Notes under the pieces: generated by a model | Seen by the model: only the letters and a program-made list of their open reading frames with translations | What the model was told of the DNA's origin: nothing | Databases searched by the model: none | Shown: positions 1-7,477 of the stretch, piece after piece | Layout of the letters: the number at the start of each line of letters is the position of its first letter | Numbering within the stretch: position 1 is the stretch's first letter | Position numbers and translations under genes: made by a program | Assembly (NCBI GenBank): GCA_910579865.1 | Contig: CAJTXA010000038.1 | Location: 1-17,684 of the forward strand | Reading direction: 5' to 3' | DNA length: 17,684 nucleotides | DNA from: an uncultured Lachnospiraceae bacterium | GTDB lineage: Bacteria; Bacillota; Clostridia; Lachnospirales; Lachnospiraceae

Positions 1-1
1 G

Positions 2-37
2 CAAAAGGAGGATGAGGAACTCAAAAAAGCAGCATAA
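2..37 (+). CDS. C-terminal tail of an upstream gene (partial)
   Basis: The frame beginning at base 2 reads QKEDEELKKAA and stops at TAA 35-37. The highly charged, alanine-ended tail looks like the end of a cytoplasmic protein, but 11 residues cannot identify it. A second frame (from base 3) also stays open through 110, so the frame choice is not certain. No start is inside the window. Confidence 0.35.
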   Translation, partial: QKEDEELKKAA

Positions 38-38
38 T

Positions 39-61
39 CTTTCGACTTTTTTTGTCCAAAG
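39..61 (+). terminator. Small imperfect hairpin after the first stop
   Basis: CTTTCGAC (39-46) and GTCCAAAG (54-61) are inverted repeats with one mismatch around a loop of seven T. It lies two bases after the TAA of the upstream frame. There is no T-run after the stem, so it may be only a weak terminator or a chance palindrome. Confidence 0.25.
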
Positions 62-99
62 TATTGACATAGATCCAAAAGTAACAGGGGGTGTTTCCG

Positions 100-573
100 A
101 TGTATTTTAAATTAGCATTTCGTAATGCGAACCGATCCATATCGGATTATCTTCTTTATATTTTTTCAATGATTATACTTACTTCTATTTTATACGTTTC
201 TAATTGTTTTGCAAATTGGGGAGATATGACAATGGGATTTTGGACGATATCTTTATCACAGGTTATTGATTTAAAAAAGGAGAAAAGAAATATTTGGTTT
301 TTATTTTATGCTGGAAAAAATCAGAGAGAATTAAAATATTTGCTTTGTACACAAGTGCTTATAAAATTGTTCCAACCTGTGCTGATTGCTTTTTTTATGC
401 TTTGGGCAGCAGTTCCTTTTATTAATTATAAAATAAATTCTATATGTCTTGTTCCAACAAAAGATTTTTTATTAAGTACAATTTGTAATTTTATGTTTTG
501 TTTCTTTTTGCTGTATTTTTGTTATTTTTTTATTGTATATAAAATGAGTATACATTATATAAGAAAAATTTGA
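100..573 (+). pseudogene. Shortened FtsX/BceB-like ABC permease remnant
   Basis: This is a 157-residue membrane protein. ATG 100 is preferred over GTG 91 because the purine-rich AGGGGG (86-91) lies about 8 bases before it and would overlap the GTG. The N-terminus, MYFKLAFRNANRSISDYLLY followed by a hydrophobic helix (about 17-39), resembles the first segment of bacitracin-type FtsX permeases. After residue 47 the sequence jumps to a basic loop (KKEKRNIWFLFYAGKNQREL) and two hydrophobic helices (about 84-108 and 124-146), which resembles the C-terminal end of the same family. Full-length members have roughly 600-700 residues and about ten membrane segments, so most of the protein, including the extracellular domain, would be missing. 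No ATPase partner is visible. I read it as an internally deleted relic; a genuine small membrane protein remains possible. Confidence 0.5.
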
Positions 574-612
574 AAGAAAACAAATAGGAAAAAGATAAGA
601 CAAGAAAAATGA

Positions 613-641
613 TTGACAGAGTATATTGCAAAAAGTATAAT
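613..641 (+). promoter_or_regulatory. Perfect consensus sigma-A promoter for hisS-aspS
   Basis: TTGACA (613-618) and TATAAT (636-641) are both exact consensus hexamers separated by exactly 17 bases. Transcription would start near 648, leaving a leader of about 165 bases before hisS. The leader (648-815) is AT-rich. It shows no T-box core (AGGGTGGNACCGCG-like) and no strong terminator hairpin, only a weak AAACTT/AAGTTT inverted pair. Confidence 0.8.
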
Positions 642-815
642 AAACAAGATAACATGCATATAGAAAGAAACATTATAAAATAACAGGCAAACTTGTAAAA
701 GAGTCTTTATTAAGTTTTAAGTAAGAGAAAAAGAAGTAATAAAGTTAGAGTATGAAATAAAAGATAAAAAATAGATTTAGAAGGATAGATGCGAAAAGAG
801 AATAGGAGAGAGTGT

Positions 816-2075
816 ATGGGATTGATAAAAAAACCAGTTACTGGTATGAAAGATGTTTTGCCTTTGGAAATGGAAGTTCGTGAGTATGTAATTGGTGTAA
901 TTAAAGAAACATATCATGCGTTTGGATTTTCTACAATAGAGACACCAAGTGTAGAACATATTGAAAATTTAAGCAGCAAACAGGGGGGAGAAAATGAAAA
1001 ATTAATTTTTAAAATTCTAAAACGTGGAGAAAAATTGAATCTGAATGAAGCAAGTTGTGAAAAAGATTTAGTGGATTGTGGACTGCGGTATGATTTGACA
1101 CTTCCTTTGGTTCGCTATTATTCCAATAACAGCAGTAAGATTTCTACTCCATTTAAAGCGTTGCAAATTGGAAGTGTATGGAGAGCAGATAATCCACAAA
1201 AAGGACGTTATCGGCAATTTTATCAGTGTGATATTGATATTTTAGGAGAGCCATCTAATTTAGCAGAAATTGAATTGATTTTGGCTACTACAACAACACT
1301 TAGTAAATTGGGATTTTCAGGATTTGAGATTCGAATTAATGATAGAAGAATTTTAAAAGCAATGGCTGCTTATAGCGGATTTGAAGAAGAAAATTATGAT
1401 CAGGTATTTATTGCATTAGATAAGATGGATAAAATAAAAGCAGAAGGAGTAGAGGCAGAGCTTTTAGAAAATGGTTTTTCTAAGGAAATGGTATCAAAAT
1501 ATCTCAATCTTTTTCAAGAAATTTCAGATGCAGAGAATGGGTTGGCGTTTTTGGTGGAAACATTAGGAGAATATCTAGAAGATGCTGTATCGAGTGAATT
1601 AAAAGAGATTATAGATAGTGTAAGTCAGACCAAAACAGCAGATTTTCAGATGGTGTTTGATCCATCTTTGGTTCGAGGGATGTCTTATTATACTGGAACG
1701 ATTTTTGAAATTGCGATTCCAGCATTTCATGCAAGTTGCGGCGGTGGTGGACGTTATGATAAGATGGTTGGAAAGTTTACTGGAACAGATGTACCAGCAT
1801 GTGGATTTTCAATTGGATTTGAACGAATTATTATGCTTTTAATGGAACAAGGATTTCAGATTCCAAAGAAGAAACAAAAAGTAGCATTTTTAATTGAAAA
1901 AGGAATTGCAAAAGAAGAGATTTGTAAAATTATTACAGAGGCACAAAAGGAAAGAGAAAGTGGCGTTCAGGTCAGCTTGATGCGAATGAATAAAAATAAA
2001 AAATTTCAGATAGAACAGTTGGAAAAAGAAGGATATACTGTATTTAAAAAATTCTTTCGGGAAGCCTTAAAGTAA
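816..2075 (+). CDS. hisS: Histidyl-tRNA synthetase
   Basis: Class II aminoacyl-tRNA synthetase that charges tRNA-His with histidine in the cytoplasm. The ATG at 816 is preferred over the in-frame ATG at 789: AGGAG lies 7 bases before it, while the upstream ATG has an AAGGA only 3 bases away, and the family normally begins close to PVTGMKDVLP. This start gives 419 residues. Visible hallmarks are the KPVTGMKDVLP opening, DLTLPLVRYY, the motif 2 segment RADNPQKGRYRQFYQCDIDI, the histidine-binding HisA-type motif LVRGMSYYTGTIFEI, the glycine-rich CGGGGRYD, and motif 3 ACGFSIGFERI. The C-terminal anticodon-binding part is present but fairly short. It is followed 35 bases later by aspS and is probably cotranscribed from the consensus promoter at 613-641. 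Confidence 0.96.
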   Translation: MGLIKKPVTGMKDVLPLEMEVREYVIGVIKETYHAFGFSTIETPSVEHIENLSSKQGGENEKLIFKILKRGEKLNLNEASCEKDLVDCGLRYDLTLPLVRYYSNNSSKISTPFKALQIGSVWRADNPQKGRYRQFYQCDIDILGEPSNLAEIELILATTTTLSKLGFSGFEIRINDRRILKAMAAYSGFEEENYDQVFIALDKMDKIKAEGVEAELLENGFSKEMVSKYLNLFQEISDAENGLAFLVETLGEYLEDAVSSELKEIIDSVSQTKTADFQMVFDPSLVRGMSYYTGTIFEIAIPAFHASCGGGGRYDKMVGKFTGTDVPACGFSIGFERIIMLLMEQGFQIPKKKQKVAFLIEKGIAKEEICKIITEAQKERESGVQVSLMRMNKNKKFQIEQLEKEGYTVFKKFFREALK

Positions 2076-2110
2076 AAGAGAAAAAATATAGATAGAAACG
2101 AGGAAGAAGT

Positions 2111-3892
2111 ATGGCAGAATCAATGAAAGGTTTAAAAAGGACACATCGCTGTACAGAAGTATCCAATCAAAATATTGGAGAAGTGGTTACTGTAATGGGA
2201 TGGGTACAAAAGAGAAGAAATTTGGGAAGTTTAATTTTTGTAGATTTAAGAGATCGTTCTGGATTGCTTCAGATTGTATTTGATACAGATTCTGTAAAGG
2301 AAGAAGGATTTGCAAAGGCAGAAACCCTTCGCAGTGAGTTTGTAATTGCTGTAGTGGGAAGGGTAGAAGCAAGATCCGGTGCAATCAATCAAGCAATGAT
2401 AACAGGAGAAATTGAGATTCGGGCATTTGAAATACGAATTTTGTCAGAGGCACTGACACCACCATTTCCAATCGAAGAACATTCTCAAACAAAGGATGAG
2501 GTGCGTTTAAAATATCGCTATTTGGATTTAAGAAGACCTGATTTACAAAGAAATTTAATGTTACGAAGTCAGGTTGCTGTTTTAACTCGTTCTTTTTTGG
2601 CATCAGAAGGATTTTTAGAAATAGAAACTCCTACACTTTGCAAAAGTACTCCAGAAGGGGCGAGGGATTATCTTGTTCCTAGCCGGATTCATCCGGGAAA
2701 TTTTTATGCATTACCACAGTCTCCGCAGATTTTTAAACAATTACTGATGTGCTCTGGTTATGATCGCTATTTTCAGTTAGCAAGATGTTATCGGGATGAA
2801 GATTTAAGGGCAGATAGACAACCAGAATTTACGCAGATTGATATGGAATTGTCTTTTGTGGATATGGAGGATGTGATGGATGTGAATGAACGTCTATTAG
2901 CGACTCTATTTCGTGAAGTGCTGCAAGTTGAAGTATCACTTCCATTTCAGAGGATGAGTTGGCAGGAGGCAATGGATCGTTTTGGCTCAGATAAACCAGA
3001 TATTCGTTTTGGAATGGAATTAAAAAATATCTCAGATTTAGTTGCAAATTGTGAGTTTAGTGTATTTAAAAGTGCTTTAGAACAAGGTGGAACCGTACGT
3101 GGAATTAATGTTAATGGACAAGCAGCAATGCCTCGGAAAAAGATTGATGCATTAGTAGATTTTGCAAAAGGAGTTGGTGCAAAAGGATTGGCTTATCTAG
3201 CAATTGATAAAGATGGAAATTATAAATCTTCTTTTGCTAAGTTTATGACAGAAGAAGAGTTAGAGAAGATTATTACAAGACTAGAAGGAAAACCAGGAGA
3301 TTTATTACTATTTGCTGCCGATAAAAATAGTCTTGTCTATACAGTATTAGGAGCGCTTCGTTTAGAGATGGCAAAGCAGCAAGGACTTTTAAAAAAGGAT
3401 GAATATAAGTTTTTATGGATTACAGATTTTCCTCTTTTTGAATTTTCAGAAGAAGAGAACCGCTATGTGGCAATGCATCATCCATTTACTATGCCAATGG
3501 AGGAGGATTTACCTTTATTAGAGACCGATCCTGGAAAAGTACGAGCAAAGGCATATGATATTACTTTAAATGGAGTGGAAATCGGTGGAGGAAGTGTTCG
3601 AATCTATCAAAGTGATATACAAGAAAAAATGTTCGAGGCACTTGGGTTTACAAAAGAATCCGCTTATGAACGATTTGGATTTTTATTACAAGCATTTCAA
3701 TATGGTGTGCCACCTCATGCAGGATTAGCTTATGGATTGGATCGGCTGGTTATGCTGATGGCACAGGAAGAAAATATTCGAGATGTCATTGCGTTTCCAA
3801 AGGTAAAGGATGCCTCTTGTTTGATGAGTAAAGCACCTGATATAGTAGATCAAAAGCAGTTAGATGAATTAAAAATTTCGATAATAGAGTAA
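2111..3892 (+). CDS. aspS: Aspartyl-tRNA synthetase (bacterial type)
   Basis: Class II synthetase that attaches aspartate to tRNA-Asp. At 593 residues it has the usual bacterial length. The start has GAGGAAG a few bases upstream. Domains in order are an N-terminal OB-fold anticodon-binding domain (about 10-110, with FVDLRDRSGLLQIVFD), the first half of the catalytic core with ETPTLCKSTPEGARDYLVPS and motif 2 RCYRDEDLRADRQPEFTQID, the bacterial GAD insertion (about 300-400), and the rest of the core with FLWITDFPLFEF, HHPFTMP, GGGSVRIYQ and motif 3 GLAYGLDRLVML. All landmarks are intact. It lies 35 bases after hisS, an arrangement common in Firmicutes, and ends at a strong hairpin. Confidence 0.97.
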   Translation: MAESMKGLKRTHRCTEVSNQNIGEVVTVMGWVQKRRNLGSLIFVDLRDRSGLLQIVFDTDSVKEEGFAKAETLRSEFVIAVVGRVEARSGAINQAMITGEIEIRAFEIRILSEALTPPFPIEEHSQTKDEVRLKYRYLDLRRPDLQRNLMLRSQVAVLTRSFLASEGFLEIETPTLCKSTPEGARDYLVPSRIHPGNFYALPQSPQIFKQLLMCSGYDRYFQLARCYRDEDLRADRQPEFTQIDMELSFVDMEDVMDVNERLLATLFREVLQVEVSLPFQRMSWQEAMDRFGSDKPDIRFGMELKNISDLVANCEFSVFKSALEQGGTVRGINVNGQAAMPRKKIDALVDFAKGVGAKGLAYLAIDKDGNYKSSFAKFMTEEELEKIITRLEGKPGDLLLFAADKNSLVYTVLGALRLEMAKQQGLLKKDEYKFLWITDFPLFEFSEEENRYVAMHHPFTMPMEEDLPLLETDPGKVRAKAYDITLNGVEIGGGSVRIYQSDIQEKMFEALGFTKESAYERFGFLLQAFQYGVPPHAGLAYGLDRLVMLMAQEENIRDVIAFPKVKDASCLMSKAPDIVDQKQLDELKISIIE

Positions 3893-3903
3893 ATTATAAA
3901 TTG

Positions 3904-3938
3904 GATTTTGGAAGCAGAGGGTTATTGCTTCCAAAATC
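3904..3938. terminator. Bidirectional terminator between aspS and the convergent operon
   Basis: A perfect 13-bp stem, GATTTTGGAAGCA (3904-3916) with TGCTTCCAAAATC (3926-3938), closes a 9-base loop. It lies just after the aspS stop and just beyond the stop of the convergent acetyltransferase gene. The flanks are AT-rich rather than pure T-runs (ATTATTTT follows on the plus strand), so it probably serves both directions. Confidence 0.8.
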
Positions 3939-3943
3939 TATAA

Positions 3944-4384
3944 TTATTTTATCTTAGAGTATAATAATACAGACTCGATTTCCGAAAATCCATTCTTTAA
4001 ATAAAATTTATGAGAAGGAAAATTTCTTTGTGTATTTAAAAGGACAGAATCACACCCTAATTTTTTTGCTTTTTTTAAAATAGAATGGATAAATAAAGTA
4101 CCATATCCTTTTCTTTGGCTTTCTAGTTCAATACAAAAATCTTCAATTCTAAGATAGGGTGTATGGATACTTGGAACAAGAAGCGCTAGAGCAATTCCAA
4201 TTATGGTATGGTCAATTGCAGCTGCAAAGCATTTCATAGTATCGGAATGGCAGTAACTTAGAATATAATTTTCAATTGTAGTTTTATCAAATGTTTCGTT
4301 CCAGGGTTTGGAACGATAAGCAGAGAGATAAACCTCTGCACAGCTTGCTATATCCTGATTGGAAGGTTGAAATACTTGAAACAT
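3944..4384 (-). CDS. GNAT family N-acetyltransferase
   Basis: A 146-residue protein of the GCN5-related acetyltransferase fold, which moves an acetyl group from acetyl-CoA to an amine. The acetyl-CoA binding motif A is visible as IEDFCIELESQRKGYGTLF (Q-R-x-G-x-G core), followed by a helix, KKAKKLGCDSVLLNT, and the typical ending FYLKNGFSEIE. The substrate cannot be told. AGGAG stands 10 bases before the start, inside the tail of the preceding DUF1294 gene. The two reading frames overlap by 37 bases, which suggests translational coupling. It is the last gene of a three-gene minus-strand operon ending at the hairpin 3904-3938. Confidence 0.88.
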   Translation of the reverse strand: MFQVFQPSNQDIASCAEVYLSAYRSKPWNETFDKTTIENYILSYCHSDTMKCFAAAIDHTIIGIALALLVPSIHTPYLRIEDFCIELESQRKGYGTLFIHSILKKAKKLGCDSVLLNTQRNFPSHKFYLKNGFSEIESVLLYSKIK

Positions 4385-4683
4385 ACGTTATCAGCTCCTA
4401 ATAAAATTGTTTTAAGAAAAGAATTGAAAAAACACCAAAAGATAAGAAAAGCCTGTAAAAAAAGGATAGTAGGAATACCATAAACAAAATACCAATGTTT
4501 GGTTTTATGGTGGAAAAGATACATACCAAACAGAGACCCAATACTGCCTCCTAATAGAGCAGAAAGGAAGAGTTTTTTTTCTGAAACTCTCCATTTATGT
4601 TTGAACGCTCTTTGTTTATCAATACCCATTAAAGAAAAGGCATAAAGATTCATAATGAGTAGGTATAAAATGGCAATTTTCAT
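4348..4683 (-). CDS. DUF1294 small membrane protein
   Basis: The start is set at ATG 4683, where AAGGAG lies 7 bases upstream, giving 111 residues. A longer in-frame version from 4770 would read back into the end of the aldolase gene and is not supported. The family signature is clear: MGIDKQRAFKHKWRVSEKKL, then LLGGSIGSLFGMYLFHHKTKHWYF. Predicted topology is a hydrophobic N-terminal helix (about 3-18), a second over the LLGGSIGSLFGMY segment, and a third over GIPTILFLQAFLIFWCFF. The function of DUF1294 proteins is unknown. The tail after the third helix (about 25 residues) is longer than I expect for the family and overlaps the start of the acetyltransferase gene. Confidence 0.85.
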   Translation of the reverse strand: MKIAILYLLIMNLYAFSLMGIDKQRAFKHKWRVSEKKLFLSALLGGSIGSLFGMYLFHHKTKHWYFVYGIPTILFLQAFLIFWCFFNSFLKTILLGADNVCFKYFNLPIRI

Positions 4684-4721
4684 AATAAAACTCCTTTTTT
4701 CATAGTAAAAAAATATAAAAT

Positions 4722-5747
4722 TTAGAGAATTTCTTTTAATTGTTCTATTTCTTCTTTTGTCGTTGACCAACTAGTTGCAAAACGGACAATTGTATGGTTG
4801 GCATCGAATTTTTCCCAAAAACTAAATCGAACCTGTTTTTTTAGGCGTTCCATTTCTGCATTTTCTAGAATAATAAATTGTTGATTGGTAGGAGATTCTA
4901 AATAGAAAGAGTATTGTTTTTCTTTTAAACATTTTTTTAGTTCTTCTGCCATATCAATTGCATGTTTACTGATCTGATAATAGAGATTATCCGTAAATAA
5001 GGTATCAAATTGCAGACTAAGTAAACGTCCTTTTGCTAATAATGCACCTTGTCTTTTTATCTGAGTGAAAAAGTGCTTTGGTGTATTATTTTTAGAAAAT
5101 ACAACAGCTTCTCCACAGAGAGCACCAACTTTGGTTCCTCCTATATAGAATACATCACAAAATTGAGCGATGTCAGGAAGAGTAAGATCCGCTTCTCGAC
5201 TCATTAGACCATAACCTAAACGAGCCCCATCTAAATAAAGAGGGATTTGATAAAAATGGCAGATTTGGGATAGTTGTTCTAATTCTTTTTTGCTATATAA
5301 GGTTCCATATTCTGTTGGATAAGAGATAGAAACCATACCAGGAAATACCATATGTTCATGGTTGTTATCTTGATAGAAAGAAGAGAGATATTGCTCTAAC
5401 TGTTCAGGAAGAATCTTGCCATTTTGTTCTGGTAAAGTAAGAATTTTGTGACCAGTACGCTCAATCGCACCTGCTTCATGTACCTGAATATGTCCGGTAT
5501 TTGCAGTAATAACTCCTTCATAGTTTTCTAATAAAGAAGAAATAATAACAGTATTAGTCTGTGTTCCGCCTACAAGAAAATAGATATCTGCATTAGGACA
5601 TGCACAGGCTAGTTTAATTTTATTGCGAGCCTGTTTGGAGTATGAATCGGTTCCATAACCAGATAAAGATTCGAAATTACTATCGATGAAACGTTGCAGG
5701 ATCTTAGGATGTGCGCCTGTTGTATAGTCGTTTTCAAATGAAATCAT
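4722..5747 (-). CDS. Threonine-aldolase-family PLP enzyme
   Basis: A 341-residue fold-type I pyridoxal-phosphate enzyme of the low-specificity L-threonine aldolase / beta-eliminating lyase family, which splits L-threonine or allo-threonine to glycine and acetaldehyde. Visible features are FLVGGTQTN at the cofactor phosphate site (about 57-65), His90 in TGHIQVHEAGAIE that would stack on PLP, DGARLG with Asp173, and the Schiff-base lysine Lys206 in YIGGTKVGALCGE. The length is normal. AGGAGG lies 7 bases before the ATG. It is the first gene of the operon with DUF1294 (38-base gap) and the acetyltransferase, which have no obvious metabolic link to it. Other beta-eliminating activities cannot be excluded. 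Confidence 0.9.
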   Translation of the reverse strand: MISFENDYTTGAHPKILQRFIDSNFESLSGYGTDSYSKQARNKIKLACACPNADIYFLVGGTQTNTVIISSLLENYEGVITANTGHIQVHEAGAIERTGHKILTLPEQNGKILPEQLEQYLSSFYQDNNHEHMVFPGMVSISYPTEYGTLYSKKELEQLSQICHFYQIPLYLDGARLGYGLMSREADLTLPDIAQFCDVFYIGGTKVGALCGEAVVFSKNNTPKHFFTQIKRQGALLAKGRLLSLQFDTLFTDNLYYQISKHAIDMAEELKKCLKEKQYSFYLESPTNQQFIILENAEMERLKKQVRFSFWEKFDANHTIVRFATSWSTTKEEIEQLKEIL

Positions 5748-5805
5748 ATGGATTCCTCCTGATTGTTTTGATAAATAGTTGGACTAGTCTGATTTTTCTA
5801 ATAGG

Positions 5806-5834
5806 ATTATAACATGACTAGAATAAAATGAAAA
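5806..5834 (-). promoter_or_regulatory. Candidate promoter for the aldolase operon
   Basis: On the minus strand a perfect -10 TATAAT (5811-5806) sits 17 bases from a weak -35 TTTTCA (5834-5829). The start point would be about 55 bases before the aldolase ATG. The -35 matches only 4 of 6 consensus bases. Confidence 0.45.
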
Positions 5835-5869
5835 GTTGTATTTTGGCTTAAGAAAAGGAGAAAAAATGA

Positions 5870-5898
5870 TTGACACATAAAAGAAAACGTGTTACAAC
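5870..5898 (+). promoter_or_regulatory. Promoter of the Fur/zinc-uptake operon
   Basis: A perfect -35 TTGACA (5870-5875) is followed after 17 bases by a -10-like TACAAC (5893-5898). The -10 is a 4/6 match and is overlapped by the palindrome at 5895-5916, a layout typical of repressor-controlled promoters. Confidence 0.6.
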
Positions 5899-5916
5899 TA
5901 ATTTGCAAATGAGTTG
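5895..5916. promoter_or_regulatory. Probable Fur/Zur operator (22-bp near-palindrome)
   Basis: The half-sites CAACTAATTTG (5895-5905) and CAAATGAGTTG (5906-5916) are inverted repeats matching at 10 of 11 positions, with a perfect ATTTGCAAAT core. The site covers the -10 and presumed start point and lies 38 bases before the Fur-family gene. Fur proteins bind such dyads as dimers and block transcription when metal-loaded. The assignment to this regulator is inference from position. Confidence 0.6.
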
Positions 5917-5954
5917 CGTTTTAATATAGAGGTAGAGAAGGTGGATTTATTTCA

Positions 5955-6365
5955 ATGATAAGAAAGGAAAGTTATAAAACAAAAAATCGACAACAGATAC
6001 TGGAATTTTTGAAAATGCAAAAGGATCGCAGTATTTCTGTATCAGAAATAAAGGCCAACATGGAACAGAACGGATATGAAGTGAATTTATCTACTATTTA
6101 TCGCTATATGGATAAACTAGTAGAAGAAGGCAGTGTAATGAAATATACTTCAAAAAAAGGAGAGAAATCGGGTTTTCAATATATAGAACCAGAACATAAC
6201 TGTCATTGTCATTTACATTTGCAATGTATTCAATGCGGAAAAATTATGCATCTAAATTGTTGTTTTATGGAAGAAATTGAGATGCATATAAAAGAACATC
6301 ATGGATTTACCATTCAATGTGATAATTCGATTTTATATGGAATGTGTCAGGATTGTCAAAAATAA
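5955..6365 (+). CDS. Fur-family metal regulator, probably Zur
   Basis: A 136-residue DNA-binding repressor. The N-terminal winged helix covers about residues 1-80, with recognition-helix text NLSTIYRYMDKLVEEGSV typical of the family. The C-terminal dimerisation and metal part contains a His/Cys cluster HNCHCHLHLQC, a CIQCG pair and a terminal CQDC pair, the two CxxC motifs that hold structural zinc. Its place at the head of a ZnuACB-like transporter operon argues for a zinc sensor (Zur) rather than PerR or iron Fur. A palindrome at 5895-5916 suggests autoregulation. A GGTGG about 10 bases before the ATG is the only ribosome site seen. Confidence 0.88.
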   Translation: MIRKESYKTKNRQQILEFLKMQKDRSISVSEIKANMEQNGYEVNLSTIYRYMDKLVEEGSVMKYTSKKGEKSGFQYIEPEHNCHCHLHLQCIQCGKIMHLNCCFMEEIEMHIKEHHGFTIQCDNSILYGMCQDCQK

Positions 6366-6422
6366 AGATAAAAAATAAGAAAAGAAAAATTCATAAAAAT
6401 AAGAAAAAAGGAGTAATAAAAA

Positions 6423-7448
6423 ATGAATTTTCAAAGTTGGAATCAAAAAAAGTATTTTTTTCTACTACTAATAATGAGTGTTATAACATTGACTGCTTGT
6501 TCAAGTACAAGGCAGAATTCGATTCCATTTCAAGGTGTACAGGCAAATTCAAATGAAAAAGAAAAAACATTTCATATTGTTTGTACAACATATCCGCAAT
6601 ATGACTGGGTACAACAGATTTTAGGAGAAAATACGAGTAATGTAAAAGTAACCTATTTATTAAAAAGCGGGGTGGATATTCATAGTTATCAGCCATCCGC
6701 AGAAGACATGATTGCGATTTCAGATTGTGATTTATTGATTTATGTAGGGGGAGAGTCAGAGGAATGGTTAAAAAAGGCGTTAAAAAATAGTAGAAACCAA
6801 GAACAAAAAGTAATTTCTATGATGGAAGTATTAGGCGATCGAGTATGGGAAGAGGAATTGGTAGAGGGGATGCAAGAAGATCCAAATGAACAAAAAAGTT
6901 CTGAGATAGAATATGACGAACATATTTGGTTATCTTTAAAAAATGCGGAGCGAATTTGTCAGGAAATCTCACAGGCATTAAAAGAGCTAGATACAGAAAA
7001 TCAGGAGAATTATCAAAAAAATACAGAGAATTATCAAAAACAATTACAGCAATTAGAGAAAAGTTATCAAGAATTGTCAGATACTACAAAACAAAAAGTT
7101 CTTTTATTTGCCGATCGTTTTCCATTTCGTTATCTGATTGAAGATTATGGATGGAAGTATTATGCTGCATTTGCTGGATGTTCTGCTGAAACAGAGGCAA
7201 GTTTTGAAACGATTGCTTTTCTTTCTGAAAAAGTAGAAGAATATAATTTGCCTGTTGTTTACCGAATTGAAACTTCAGATGATTCCATAGCAAAAACAGT
7301 GATTAACAGTACAAAAAAGAAAAATCAAACGATTTTGGTATTAGATTCTTTGCAGGCAGTAACAGAAAAAGAAATAGAAGAAGGAATTAGTTATCTTTCG
7401 GTAATGGAACAAAATTTAGAGTTATTAAAACAGGGATTAAAAGAATAG
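6423..7448 (+). CDS. znuA: Metal (zinc) ABC transporter substrate-binding lipoprotein
   Basis: A 341-residue cluster A-I solute-binding protein of the ZnuA/TroA type, anchored outside the membrane and handing the metal to the permease. The signal peptide ends in lipobox LTAC (residues 23-26), giving lipidated Cys26. Ligand candidates are His87 in GVDIHSYQPS and His167 in YDEHIWLSL. The usual third histidine region reads FADRFPFRYL instead of a histidine-containing segment. The His-rich loop of classic ZnuA is absent; an acidic stretch (about 143-166, rich in Glu/Asp) stands just before His167. The region from 185 to 225 is Glu/Lys/Gln-rich and probably helical. AGGAG lies about 8 bases before the start. 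The metal is inferred from the neighbouring Fur-family gene; manganese remains possible. Confidence 0.88.
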   Translation: MNFQSWNQKKYFFLLLIMSVITLTACSSTRQNSIPFQGVQANSNEKEKTFHIVCTTYPQYDWVQQILGENTSNVKVTYLLKSGVDIHSYQPSAEDMIAISDCDLLIYVGGESEEWLKKALKNSRNQEQKVISMMEVLGDRVWEEELVEGMQEDPNEQKSSEIEYDEHIWLSLKNAERICQEISQALKELDTENQENYQKNTENYQKQLQQLEKSYQELSDTTKQKVLLFADRFPFRYLIEDYGWKYYAAFAGCSAETEASFETIAFLSEKVEEYNLPVVYRIETSDDSIAKTVINSTKKKNQTILVLDSLQAVTEKEIEEGISYLSVMEQNLELLKQGLKE

Positions 7449-7477
7449 AGAAAGAAAAGATAGAAATGGAGAAAGAA

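Noticed and set aside
39..61. Spo0A-box-like sites (TTCGACT and TGTCCAA)
   Set aside because: Each differs from the TGTCGAA consensus by one base, and such 7-mers are frequent; there is no supporting context.
64..92. TTGACA at 64-69 as promoter of the short permease gene
   Set aside because: At 16-18 bases downstream the sequence is G-rich (AGGGGG), with no -10-like box.
648..815. T-box riboswitch before hisS
   Set aside because: No T-box core, no specifier stem and no terminator hairpin are visible.
6344..6556. Plus-strand 70-codon frame overlapping the Fur gene end and the lipoprotein start
   Set aside because: Lys/Asn-rich shadow frame covering the signal peptide of the lipoprotein gene; no ribosome site.
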